From: Deltaproteobacteria bacterium | GTDB taxonomy: Bacteria; Desulfobacterota; Syntrophia; Syntrophales; Smithellaceae | Length of the DNA stretch: 48,043 nucleotides | Direction of reading: 5' to 3' | Assembly (NCBI GenBank): GCA_025361065.1 | Contig: JANYAY010000013.1 | Coordinates: 1-48,043 of the forward strand | In this document: in pieces, positions 20,194-29,679 of the stretch | Numbering within the stretch: position 1 is the stretch's first letter | How the letters are laid out: every line of letters starts with the position of its first letter | Position numbers and translations under genes: made by a program | Notes under the pieces: model-generated | Database searches by the model: none | Seen by the model: the letters and a program-made list of their open reading frames with translations, nothing else | Told to the model about the DNA's origin: nothing

Positions 20194-22080
20194 TTGCTTT
20201 CCATTACCATAGAAAATAACAAGAAACGCTATCTGGTTTACAATAATTTCCGTAAAAATATATTTTTAAAAAATTCACCCAAAGACGCCCCGGTGATTCT
20301 TTATATTCTGCCGTGGCTGCTGAGCGTCAATCAGCCTTTGGTGCCCGGCTATATTAAAGAGTTAAAAGAACCTTTTCATGTATTTAACATTGAAAACAAT
20401 AAAGAAATTATCAAACAGGAAAACATTTTTAAGAGAACATTCGGCATCAAAGAAGAAAAATCATTAGTCCGCTCTCATTCACAATGTCCGCAAATTCTGG
20501 GAATTTATACAATTGGTTCGGTCGGCACGATCAGTCAAACATCCCATTCCGACTGCGATATCTGGATTTGTATTGATAAATCTGATTTTACGGCGAAAAA
20601 TCTCCAGTATTTGAAAGAAAAATTAAATTTCATTAAAGATTGGCTGGATGCAAAATTAAAAATTCCCGTTTACTTTTTTTTAAGTGATATCGCAGACATA
20701 AGGCAATGCAACTTCGGGAATCTGGATTTTGAAAGCAGCGGATCGGCACAAAGAAATGTTTTGAAAGAAGAATTTTATCGCACGACAATTCTCATCGAGG
20801 GCAAAATCCCGTTTTGGTGGGTTTGTTATGAAGCAGATGAATATGTAGACTATGATCAGGCTTTAACTCAAAATGCCGGAAGTGATTTTGGAGAGCGTGA
20901 CTTCATCAATATGGGTAACCTCGAAGAGGTAAAGAAGGACGAATATTTTGGCGCGGCGCTTTGGCAATTTAATAAATCTTTGACCCACCCGTTGAAATCA
21001 ATCATCAAAATGCTGCAATTAAAAATGTTTCTGGAAGCGCCTCGTGAAGATCTCTTGTGCCATAAATTCCGCCAAACGGTTTTCGCAGGAAAAGATAAGA
21101 CGGCATTTCCCGATCCCAGCTTATTCACAATGAACGCCGTGCTTGATTACTATTCTCAACATGCCAGTGATGAATATTTCGAATTCATTAAACAGTGTTT
21201 TTACCTGCGCTATGATTTGAAATTGCTGTCGAAAACACAGACACTGAAAGAAGAAATGACCGCAGAGATATTTAAAAAATACAAGATTGATCGCCGTGAT
21301 ATTTACCGGCTCAATGAATTCGAATCATGGCAATTGCGCGAGAAGGTTGCCTTTGGTGAGTTAATGTTCAAATTCCTTATCGATATTTATAAGGATATTG
21401 TTCGGATACGGAAGGGCATAAGCGGGGAAATTGCACCACAGGATTTAACAATCATCGGACGTAAATTGTCTTCTTCTCTGGAATTAAAAGAACATAAAGT
21501 ATCCGTATTGCATGTACCTACGGAAAATATCAATTTGCCGGCGTTCACTTTTTCTCCCGCCGGGAAAGTATGGCAGGTTAATTCATCTGATGAACGCTCA
21601 TTGCCGTTGATTACCAATGGGAATATAATATTTTGTATAGCATATATTGTCTGGAATGGTATTTACGATCCGGCACAGACAAGAATGTTACCCAATCAAA
21701 CAGCGGTTACGATACAGGAAATAATAAATCTCGGGAAAAAGATCAGAGATGTTTTCGGCAGTTTCGATATATCCGGTGTGTATTTCGGCAATTTCCTGCA
21801 AAAAGAGACTGTTTCTAAAATGCTTATTGTTGTCAGCTTTGAAAATCAGAAGACGAATATAGATATTTATGATTTTTGCATCATCTATAAAAATAACTGG
21901 GAAGAACTTTTTGTGCGCAGATTTACTTCAATAGAAAAGATGAAGACATTTATGGGAAATATAGGTGCAATCTCCCATAATCTGGAAACACATTATTACA
22001 TTCAGAGAAATAATATATATTATGAAAAAATAATTGACCGCGTGAAAAATATGGTGACGCAAATGCTGGCAAACAATTAG
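20194..22080 (+). CDS. Class I adenylate cyclase-like protein (CyaA catalytic region)
   Basis: 628 aa; GIYTIGSVGTISQTSHSDCDIWICID and ESSGSAQRNVLKEEFYRTTILIEGKIPFWWV resemble the nucleotidyltransferase core of enterobacterial CyaA. Confidence 0.75.
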   Translation: MLSITIENNKKRYLVYNNFRKNIFLKNSPKDAPVILYILPWLLSVNQPLVPGYIKELKEPFHVFNIENNKEIIKQENIFKRTFGIKEEKSLVRSHSQCPQILGIYTIGSVGTISQTSHSDCDIWICIDKSDFTAKNLQYLKEKLNFIKDWLDAKLKIPVYFFLSDIADIRQCNFGNLDFESSGSAQRNVLKEEFYRTTILIEGKIPFWWVCYEADEYVDYDQALTQNAGSDFGERDFINMGNLEEVKKDEYFGAALWQFNKSLTHPLKSIIKMLQLKMFLEAPREDLLCHKFRQTVFAGKDKTAFPDPSLFTMNAVLDYYSQHASDEYFEFIKQCFYLRYDLKLLSKTQTLKEEMTAEIFKKYKIDRRDIYRLNEFESWQLREKVAFGELMFKFLIDIYKDIVRIRKGISGEIAPQDLTIIGRKLSSSLELKEHKVSVLHVPTENINLPAFTFSPAGKVWQVNSSDERSLPLITNGNIIFCIAYIVWNGIYDPAQTRMLPNQTAVTIQEIINLGKKIRDVFGSFDISGVYFGNFLQKETVSKMLIVVSFENQKTNIDIYDFCIIYKNNWEELFVRRFTSIEKMKTFMGNIGAISHNLETHYYIQRNNIYYEKIIDRVKNMVTQMLANN

Positions 22081-23642
22081 CGGCGCCATCCTAAATCCAG
22101 GTCCATATCTTTCGGTGCTTCCAGTTCTATGGTGTTTTGAATAGTCACTTTCTGCCGGGCAGGCACCTCAATCACCCAAATAAATTTAGAATGATCTTTC
22201 TCCAATGGTTCGGGATTCTGCTTGAATAGCAGACGTATTCTTTCATCGCGAGCCTGGGGCACCGGTTCTTCAATCCGCAATTTTATGTTGTTGCCGCTGG
22301 AATTTTTTGCTTCGATTGACCATTGCCAGAGTTGAGTTTGTTTGTTTTGAAAAACAGTTTTTGCGCCGGCTTTATCAGCCAGGGTAGAACTGGTCACGGA
22401 AATCAACGGGCTTGTCCCGAAATAAAGGAATCCTTCCGCTCCGGCAAAAGCAAAATTTCGCTTGCCTAAAACTGCTCCATCGATCAGGAATAATGCTTCG
22501 CCGGAAGGTATTTCTATGGAGCTGGCAAGCTTGACTTGAGCACGAACGAAAGCTTGCTTATCTAAACTGGGGCGGGCAAGAAAGAGGAAATCTGCCGGCC
22601 AGTTCTCGTCTTTAATTTTGAGTCGCTGCCGACTCCCGGCAGGAACGTCTTTTTTGCCGATAGACCATACGGAATAAGTGGTTTTAACTGTTTCTTCAAT
22701 AGCGGAATCCTGATTTTCCTCAACGGCAGAAGACCTTTTTTCCATAGCCGCTCTGGGCATTACGCTATCCTCACGCAGGGATTTATAAATCCGGGGAACG
22801 CGTTTTTTAATTATCCACTCCGGTAAATCGGGAGGTATTACGGTGACGGCAGGTTGCAGAGTGGCCAAATTTATTTGTACCTGCTTCCAGTCAACACCGG
22901 AAGATTGCCACAATTGTGCATCCCAGGAAAAGGAAACTTTATTTTCTGCAGGCAGCGCCTCGATCCGATAAAGAGGCAGCCAACCGCAACCGCCAAGATT
23001 GTAATTATAGGAAATAGCTATTTCATTCTGACTGAAGCCGGCGAAGGTTAGCGTTGCTTCCCAGGCTGTTTCTTTGCTGCCGGTGGCTGAATTCAAGCCC
23101 TCCTGGAGTTCTTTTATTTGTTTATCAATCTTTTCGATCTCGGCTTCAATGATAAATTTTTCCTGGCTGGATTTTTTAACATTTCTGCCGATAGCTGCGG
23201 CCAGATTATCGGCATCGGCTACGGTTTTTGTTTTGGCTTTGGTCTGCATTTGCCAGAATTGCAGCTGTACATCCAAGGCCTGCAATTTGGCCTGCAGGGT
23301 CTTGCGATCACTCTTAACTTTACTGAGTTGTTTGCGCAGTTCGGAAATCCTGGTTTCATCCTGGCGGGTGACCGCCTTTATCTGTATATCCTCGATTTTT
23401 ATCCGGCTGTTTGCCGGCAGCGAAACGATAAGTGACTCCGGATCGGCCTGGGGCGGCAAAGTTATTGCCGCGCGACATTTCTCATTGCTTCCGCATTGCG
23501 GATGAATCTTCGCCGTTTCCGTTACCCTTGCGGCATGGGGAAAGATAGTTACTTCTTTAACAGTTGCGTGGCCGGCAGAAGATAATGACAAAACAAAGGA
23601 TATTGATACCAGCAAGGAAACAAAAATTGTTTTAATATGCAT
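22077..23642 (-). CDS. DUF4139 (MuiA-like) exported protein
   Basis: 521 aa; signal peptide-like N-terminus, coiled-coil (LRKQLSKVKSDRKTLQAKLQALD), VTIFPHAARVTETAKI N-terminus and IQNTIELEAPKDMDLDLGWRR C-terminus. Confidence 0.75.
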   Translation of the reverse strand: MHIKTIFVSLLVSISFVLSLSSAGHATVKEVTIFPHAARVTETAKIHPQCGSNEKCRAAITLPPQADPESLIVSLPANSRIKIEDIQIKAVTRQDETRISELRKQLSKVKSDRKTLQAKLQALDVQLQFWQMQTKAKTKTVADADNLAAAIGRNVKKSSQEKFIIEAEIEKIDKQIKELQEGLNSATGSKETAWEATLTFAGFSQNEIAISYNYNLGGCGWLPLYRIEALPAENKVSFSWDAQLWQSSGVDWKQVQINLATLQPAVTVIPPDLPEWIIKKRVPRIYKSLREDSVMPRAAMEKRSSAVEENQDSAIEETVKTTYSVWSIGKKDVPAGSRQRLKIKDENWPADFLFLARPSLDKQAFVRAQVKLASSIEIPSGEALFLIDGAVLGKRNFAFAGAEGFLYFGTSPLISVTSSTLADKAGAKTVFQNKQTQLWQWSIEAKNSSGNNIKLRIEEPVPQARDERIRLLFKQNPEPLEKDHSKFIWVIEVPARQKVTIQNTIELEAPKDMDLDLGWRR

Positions 23643-23657
23643 ATTTAATCAACTCCT

Positions 23658-24983
23658 TCAGGTTTGAAAACTTTTTTTGATTTCGACGGCAATTTCATTG
23701 ACTGCCTGCATGACTTCAGTTTCGTTTATTGTTAATAGTTGCCGGTTCTCCATAACGACTTTACCATTAATGATTACCGTATCAACATCAGCACCGTTTG
23801 CGGCATAAACAAGATGTGAATATTCATTATAAAGCGGAGTCAGGTGGGGCTTGTTGAGGCCTATAATGATGATATCCGCTTTTTTGCCCACTTCCAGTGA
23901 GCCGGTAATATTTCCCATCCCCAGAGCTTGGGCGCCTTCAATTGTTGCCATACTCACAACGGTTCTCGCATCCATCACTGTCGGATCGAGCCTGGCAACT
24001 TTGTGCAGCAGAGCGGCCGTGGACATTTCTTTAAACATATCCAGATTGTTATTGCTGGCACATCCGTCGGTGCCCAAACCCACGGTTATGCCGGCCTTGA
24101 GCATATCCGGCACAGGCGCTATACCGCTTGCCAGTTTCATGTTACTGACGGGACTGTGAGAAATATTACAACCGTAATGAGCAAACAGGCGCATATCATC
24201 TGCGGAAAGACAGACACAATGGAAAGCAATCAGCCGTTCGTGGAGATAGTTGATCTCTTTTAAAAAGGAAACAGCTCCTTTGCCAAATTTCTGCTGAAGT
24301 TGGCTTTCCTCCGCTTTGTTTTCCAGTAAATGAATACCCAGAGGCACGGAATAATCGCGAGCCAGTTTCCCGGCAGCGGCGAGCAGGGCAGGGGAGCAGG
24401 TATATAAAGCATGAGGTTCCACTATAATGTTAATCAGGGGATCGTTTTGCCATTTTTCAATGAGCATGCGGGTGTAAGCCAGACCTTCCTCAGGCGATTT
24501 CACATTCGGCGAAGGGAAATCAAAAAGGACTTCGCCCAGAAGGCAACGAAGCCCTGCCTGTTTTGCGGCCCGGGCTGTTTCATCTTCAAAAATATACATA
24601 TCACAGAAGGTAGTCGTCCCTGATTTAATCATTTCGGCGGCGGCCAGCAGCGAGCCCCAGTATGCCAGTTCTTTATTGACATTTTTGGCTTCGGCCGGGA
24701 AGATATAATTGTTGAGCCAATCCATCAGTTCCAGATCGTCGGCCATGCCGCGGAAACAGGTCATGGCGGCGTGAGTGTGGCAATTAACAAAACCGGGCAT
24801 AACCAGGGAATCCTGGGCATTAATTGTTTTTCTTGCTTGATACTTTTTTCCTAATTCTGCGGCTGGACCGATGGCAATTATCTCACTTGAATTGATGGCT
24901 ATGGCCGATTGATCCGGCGCAGCATTGCCGGGATCGGGCAGGATTGTCTTTGCGCCGGTGATGATGATGTCGATTTCCTGCAT
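23658..24983 (-). CDS. mtaD: Amidohydrolase, 5-methylthioadenosine/S-adenosylhomocysteine deaminase-like
   Basis: 441 aa; PGFVNCHTHAAMTCFRGMADDLELMDWLNNYIFPAE, GTTTFCDMY, HLLENKAEE, FHCVCLS, SHSPVSNMKLASGIAPVPDML, GLGTDGCASNNNLDMFKEM. Confidence 0.9.
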   Translation of the reverse strand: MQEIDIIITGAKTILPDPGNAAPDQSAIAINSSEIIAIGPAAELGKKYQARKTINAQDSLVMPGFVNCHTHAAMTCFRGMADDLELMDWLNNYIFPAEAKNVNKELAYWGSLLAAAEMIKSGTTTFCDMYIFEDETARAAKQAGLRCLLGEVLFDFPSPNVKSPEEGLAYTRMLIEKWQNDPLINIIVEPHALYTCSPALLAAAGKLARDYSVPLGIHLLENKAEESQLQQKFGKGAVSFLKEINYLHERLIAFHCVCLSADDMRLFAHYGCNISHSPVSNMKLASGIAPVPDMLKAGITVGLGTDGCASNNNLDMFKEMSTAALLHKVARLDPTVMDARTVVSMATIEGAQALGMGNITGSLEVGKKADIIIIGLNKPHLTPLYNEYSHLVYAANGADVDTVIINGKVVMENRQLLTINETEVMQAVNEIAVEIKKSFQT

Positions 24984-25050
24984 GGGAGAGATGCCTTTCG
25001 TTTTCGGTTATTGTGTTTAACATATAAGCCGTCTTATCTTCAAGAAATAA

Positions 25051-25213
25051 AGACTGAAGACTGAAGGCTGAGGGCTGAAGGGCGAAAGGAGAAAGGCTGA
25101 AGGCGAAAGGATAAAGGCTCAAGGTTAAAGCTAAAGGGCGGAAGCTCAAAAATAACCTTCAGTTTTCAGTCTTCAGTTCCTACCTTCAGTCTTCAGCCTT
25201 CAGTCTTCAGTCA
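25051..25213. repeat. Degenerate heptanucleotide repeat tract forming a long imperfect inverted repeat
   Basis: GACTGAAGACTGAAGGCTGAGGGCTGAAGGGCGAAAGG... followed by ...CTTCAGTTTTCAGTCTTCAGTTCCTACCTTCAGTCTTCAGCCTTCAGTCTTCAGTC. Confidence 0.85.
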
Positions 25214-25291
25214 ATTTTTTTAAGCAAATCCTTGACAGCGGGTATCAAAAATAATATAAGCCGAAGCGTTTCTACAAGTTAGTCAATCGTT

Positions 25292-25379
25292 GCCCGGGTG
25301 GCGGAACTGGTAGACGCAAGAGACTTAAAATCTCTCGCTCCTTGTGGGTGTGCCGGTTCGATTCCGGCCCCGGGCACCA
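25292..25379 (+). tRNA. tRNA-Leu (anticodon UAA), CCA encoded
   Basis: GCCCGGG...CCCGGGC acceptor stem, AGAGA-CTTAAAA-TCTCT anticodon arm, long variable arm, GGTTCGATTCC T-arm, CCA end. Confidence 0.97.
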
Positions 25380-25382
25380 AGA

Positions 25383-25430
25383 AAAAAAATGGCTTACGAG
25401 TATTTTCTAATTCGTAAGCCATTTTTCTTT
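25383..25430 (+). terminator. Rho-independent terminator downstream of tRNA-Leu
   Basis: AAAAATGGCTTACGA-gtattttctaat-TCGTAAGCCATTTTT stem followed by T-rich sequence. Confidence 0.85.
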
Positions 25431-25747
25431 TTCCTGCAAAGTTCATTTTATCCCGCTTTTATTCTGTTTTTTAATTTTTACACATAAAGAAACCCGGTCA
25501 TAAATTAAACATCTTCGCCCAGTATGATCCGGTGAATGATTCCGGGATTTTTCTCTGGCATGATGTTTTTGGGCGGTGCTGGTGTCTGAGTGATTAGGGT
25601 TCGTTGGTGTGAAAAAATCCGATGAGGTTTAGTGAGCCAATGTCTGATAATGCCATTTTAGCGGCACTCCGTCGTATGGGATACGTATAAAGATGAAAAT
25701 GGACAGATCACAGGGACCTATTGAAGGGCGGTGCAGCGATGATACTA

Positions 25748-25945
25748 TTTGAACTAAGAAACTATGCCTCGCTTGTCCTGAGACATGTCCCATTATGGAA
25801 CGTACATTATCGTATCTAAATATGATTTTCCATCATCTGTAATATTTATTTCTTATTAATATCATTATTTTAAACCAACGCTAAAGAATGAATGCTCTCC
25901 TCTGGCATAATATTTGGATTTCCTCACAACATCTCCAGAAAATAG
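25748..25945 (+). promoter_or_regulatory. Putative sigma54 promoter region, copy 1 (UAS + IHF-like + -24/-12-like)
   Basis: 27-mer CTGAGACATGTCCCATTATGGAACGTA at 25778, IHF-like TATCATTATTTTA at 25860, TGGCATAATATTTGGA at 25903; same spacing as at 29711-29851. Confidence 0.75.
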
Positions 25946-26132
25946 AAAAATATCAATAAAAAAAGAGCTGTTCTTGGGATGTAGCCATAGCTATTAATGA
26001 CAGCGGTATCATCTGCAGATCCGTCTATGGTCGGAGAGTTGTTTCCGGAGACGCAGAGAAAATAAATCACAACCTGTAACATTAGGGGGAAATTGATCCA
26101 CTCAAGTCAAAAAAAAAGGGGAGGGGAATATT

Positions 26133-27449
26133 ATGATGATTCGTTGGAAAGAGATGTACAAGCAGAAGCTGACAGTGCCGGATGAAGCGATAAAAATTGT
26201 CCAAAATGGTGATAAAATAGCGGTTCCAATAGCCAATGGACAACCACCGGCGCTTGTTTCCGCCGTCGCTAAAAGAGCCAAAACCGGAGAGTTAAAAGAT
26301 TCTGTGTATTTTGAAGTTCTTAACATACGTTGCCCGCAGATTTGCGCGCCGGATGTTGCCGGCAAAATCCACTACGAATGTGGATTCGTAGGACCATTGA
26401 GTCGCGGCATCGTAAACTCGGGAGTAGCTGAGTTTGTGCCAATCAGGTTTTCTTCCGGAAAACGTGTGTTAGTCGACGATAGAAAATTCAATGTTGTCAT
26501 GTTGACCGTATCACCTATGGACAAACATGGTTATTTCAGTTCCGGGACCAATGCAGATTATTCATACGCTATCGGCAAGGCTGCTTATCCTCACAAGATT
26601 CTGGTTGAAGTGAACGAGAAGATGCCCAGAACCTGTGGTAATAATCAGTTTCATATAACTGAGGTAGATGCTGTTGTTGAAAACACCCTTCCTTTAACCT
26701 GTTTGCCCGTCGAACCGCTGAGCAAAGAAGATGAGGCCATTGGCAGGTACATTGCAGAACAAATACCGGATGGCTCTTGTCTTCAGCTTGGTATCGGCGG
26801 GATTCCCAATGCGGTTGCAAAGTTCCTTGAGCATAAGAAAGATCTGAGTGTCCATACGGAAATGCTTTGTGATAACTATGTTGAACTGTACAAAAAAGGA
26901 GTTATAACATCGCGGTACAAGACCCATATGCCCAACAAATGGATATCAACATTTATCCTTGGCTCACAGGAGACCTACGATTTTGCAGATCAAAACCCCT
27001 TGGTTGAGATTTGGGGGGCAGAATGGGTCAACAACCCGCAAGTAGCTGCTCTGAACGATAACTTAATGACCGTAAACGCCACCGTAGAGGTGGATTTAAC
27101 CGGTCAGTGTGCATCGGAATCCATGAATTTCAAACAATTTTCGGGAGTCGGAGGTCAGGCTGATTTTGTTCAAGCTGCTGCTCAATCACGCGGAGGCAAA
27201 TCGTTTCTTGCCACCTATTCAACCTATACTGATAAGGAAGGTAATCTCCAATCCAAAATTGTTCCGGTTTTAAATAATTTCGTTACGATAAGCAGGATGG
27301 ATGTTCAATATGTAGTTACGGAGTATGGAATTGCCTACCTCAAAGACAAGTCCCTGAAGAACCGGGTGAATGAGCTTACGGCCATTGCCCATCCGGATTT
27401 TCGGGACTGGTTAAAGTCTGAAGCCAAGAGGTTTAAATTTACGATTTAG
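26133..27449 (+). CDS. Acetyl-CoA hydrolase/transferase family CoA-transferase (4-hydroxybutyrate CoA-transferase-like)
   Basis: 438 aa; LQLGIGGIPNAVAKFLEHKKDLSVHTEMLCDNYVEL, DLTGQCASESMNFKQFSGVGGQADFVQAAAQSRGGKS, VTEYGIAYLKDKSLKNRVNELTAIAHPDFRDWL. Confidence 0.92.
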   Translation: MMIRWKEMYKQKLTVPDEAIKIVQNGDKIAVPIANGQPPALVSAVAKRAKTGELKDSVYFEVLNIRCPQICAPDVAGKIHYECGFVGPLSRGIVNSGVAEFVPIRFSSGKRVLVDDRKFNVVMLTVSPMDKHGYFSSGTNADYSYAIGKAAYPHKILVEVNEKMPRTCGNNQFHITEVDAVVENTLPLTCLPVEPLSKEDEAIGRYIAEQIPDGSCLQLGIGGIPNAVAKFLEHKKDLSVHTEMLCDNYVELYKKGVITSRYKTHMPNKWISTFILGSQETYDFADQNPLVEIWGAEWVNNPQVAALNDNLMTVNATVEVDLTGQCASESMNFKQFSGVGGQADFVQAAAQSRGGKSFLATYSTYTDKEGNLQSKIVPVLNNFVTISRMDVQYVVTEYGIAYLKDKSLKNRVNELTAIAHPDFRDWLKSEAKRFKFTI

Positions 27450-27496
27450 AAATAAATTTGTGATGGTCTCGCAAAAAGTCCGTCACACCGGTGAAA

Positions 27497-27627
27497 GAGA
27501 CTGTGTCGTAATAGCACTTTGTCATTGCGAAACGCCTCTCAGGCGTTGTGTCAATCTAATGTTTCCAATAGATTATGAGATTGCTTTGCTCATTACATTC
27601 GCTCGCAAAGACATTATGACACAGTCT
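27497..27627. mobile_element. Short MITE-like element (131 bp)
   Basis: GAGACTGTGTCGTAAT...ATTATGACACAGTCTC termini, same as the family at 9989, 10985 and 16174; internal CGAAACGCCTCTCAGGCGTTGTG. Confidence 0.7.
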
Positions 27628-27639
27628 CTCCGGCACGGT

Positions 27640-29595
27640 TCACTGAAAACAGTTCAGTTTCCGGTATAGAGTGCTCCGGGACATGCCCAGTTTTTTGGCA
27701 ATTTGCCTCTTGGGAAGATTTGATTTGATCAGGTTTTCTATCAATGCACGTTCTATTGCATCGATCGTTCCCGTCTCTGAGTGACAGGCATAAAGGGTGT
27801 CTGTGATTTCTGGTGGCAGCAAATCAACAGTGAGGATGTTGGTGTGGGCAATGTTGATCATCCGCTCCAAAACATTTTGCAGCTCCCGTACATTTCCCGG
27901 CCAACCATAGTTTGTCAATATTCTTAAAACGTTGTCTTCGATCTTTTCGATTTTTTTGCCCAGCGATTTGCTGATGTGCTTAACGAAACTATCAACCAGA
28001 TGAAGAATGTCGTCTCGCCTTTCCCGAAGGGGTGTGATGCTAATCGTGAATACGTTCAACCGATAATAAAGATCTTCCCGGAAATTGCCTTTTCGCATTT
28101 CTTCTTTTAAATCTTTGTTGGTCGCAGCAAGGATCCGGACATCAATTTTTTTAACCCTTGTTCCCCCGATCTTGAGGACGGATTTGTCCTCAATAACCCT
28201 GAGAAGGGCTGCCTGCAGCTCCAACGGTGTTTCTCCGATTTCATCCAGGAAAATGGTGCCGCCGTCGGCGAGTTCGAATTTACCCTGACTTCCACCCTTG
28301 CGGGATCCCGTAAATGCGCCTTCGGAGTAACCGAATAGATCGCTGGTGATCAGGTCTCGGGGTATCGTGGCGCAATTGATGGCCACATACGGACCATCGC
28401 TGCGATGGCTGTCGTTGTGGATGGCTTGCGCAAGAATGTCCTTCCCCGTTCCGCTTTCTCCCAGAATAAGTACATTGGATATGCCCTGGGATGCTATTTT
28501 GGCTTGTCGGATGGTTTCCAGGAATATTTTATTTTGTCCGATAATATCCTGAAAACTGAAATTTGCTTTTGCCCCCATCATTTTTGTGGCTAGCGTCCTG
28601 GCTCTCTTGATCTCGCTCATGGTGATCACTTTTCCAACGGTGTCGTCCTGAGACAGGATCGGATAGCAGGATAACGTAAAGTCATCTTTGCTGTTTCCAT
28701 GGCAAACACGGACACCCACGTCGATAAGCGAGGTGCTGTTGCTTATTAAATCACTGATGTTTTTGTTATTAATGCCGATGACTGCGCCAAAATTTCTCTC
28801 CAATAACTTTTTTTCATCGTCGCCAAAAACTTTCTTGAAATTTTCGTTGACCATGGAAATGCAATTGTTGTTATCGATCGTAACAACAATTTCAGGAATA
28901 GAAGAAATCACCGTCTTTTGAAAGCAGTGGGCAATTCGCAATTTGTTCAGAGTATCTCTTAATTTAATTTCATTTTCAATGGCATATGCTGCTGCGACGA
29001 CCATCCCCAGCGTATGGGCGTGTGCTTTTTTATATGGCCCCGTCATGCAGATAAGGCCGATCAACTCGCCGCTTGTGCTATGAAGAGGTGCTCCTGAACT
29101 TGCCGAGTTGTGAGCACCCCGGCAATAACTTTCAGCAGCGTATATTTGAATCGGCCTGTCCAGTTTTAATCCGGTTCCCGCGGCATTTGTCCCCATCACA
29201 TCTTCCGCCCAGCAGCAGCCGGCGATGAAGTTGCGGCCTTTCAAATACTCCAGAACATCGTGATCTCCGAGCACATCCAGCATGTATCCACTGGCATCAA
29301 AGAGACCGACACAGAATCCCGATCCGTCGACAAAGCGATGAAGATTTCTCATGAAAGGAAGGCTTATGGTGATGAAATCTTTATTTTTTTCCAGTAATTC
29401 CGTTATTTTTTGTTTGTCGAGAACGGGAAGCTCCGGGAGATAAGGATCAATTCCGATTTTCTTAGACCTGGCCCATGATTCCTGAACAATGGGAGATATT
29501 ATGGCATAGTCAACAGGCATGCCATTCATAAATTTTTCCCATTCTACGAAACAGGCATTATATTTTTCTATATAATCCATAGTCAGCTCTCCCAA
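27640..29595 (-). CDS. sigma54-dependent enhancer-binding regulator (GAF + PAS + AAA+ + Fis HTH, AcoR/DhaR-like)
   Basis: 651 aa; LGESGTGKDILAQAIHNDSHR, GYSEGAFTGSRKGGSQGKFELADGGTIFLDEIGE, REDLYYRLNVFTI, C-terminal RQIAKKLGMSRSTLYRKL. Confidence 0.95.
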   Translation of the reverse strand: MGELTMDYIEKYNACFVEWEKFMNGMPVDYAIISPIVQESWARSKKIGIDPYLPELPVLDKQKITELLEKNKDFITISLPFMRNLHRFVDGSGFCVGLFDASGYMLDVLGDHDVLEYLKGRNFIAGCCWAEDVMGTNAAGTGLKLDRPIQIYAAESYCRGAHNSASSGAPLHSTSGELIGLICMTGPYKKAHAHTLGMVVAAAYAIENEIKLRDTLNKLRIAHCFQKTVISSIPEIVVTIDNNNCISMVNENFKKVFGDDEKKLLERNFGAVIGINNKNISDLISNSTSLIDVGVRVCHGNSKDDFTLSCYPILSQDDTVGKVITMSEIKRARTLATKMMGAKANFSFQDIIGQNKIFLETIRQAKIASQGISNVLILGESGTGKDILAQAIHNDSHRSDGPYVAINCATIPRDLITSDLFGYSEGAFTGSRKGGSQGKFELADGGTIFLDEIGETPLELQAALLRVIEDKSVLKIGGTRVKKIDVRILAATNKDLKEEMRKGNFREDLYYRLNVFTISITPLRERRDDILHLVDSFVKHISKSLGKKIEKIEDNVLRILTNYGWPGNVRELQNVLERMINIAHTNILTVDLLPPEITDTLYACHSETGTIDAIERALIENLIKSNLPKRQIAKKLGMSRSTLYRKLNCFQ

Positions 29596-29679
29596 TTAGG
29601 TCCTATTACTGCTATAGACGCTCCCGTATCCATAACTGAAATGAAAAAGATCCGGTGCAGTGGTTGGCAAGCGAAATCA

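Noticed and set aside
25051-25213. CRISPR or coding sequence in the heptamer tract
   Set aside because: Degenerate 7-nt units with no spacers; ORF 24883-25149 has a low-complexity translation (LALTLSLYPFAFSLSPFALQPSAFSL)
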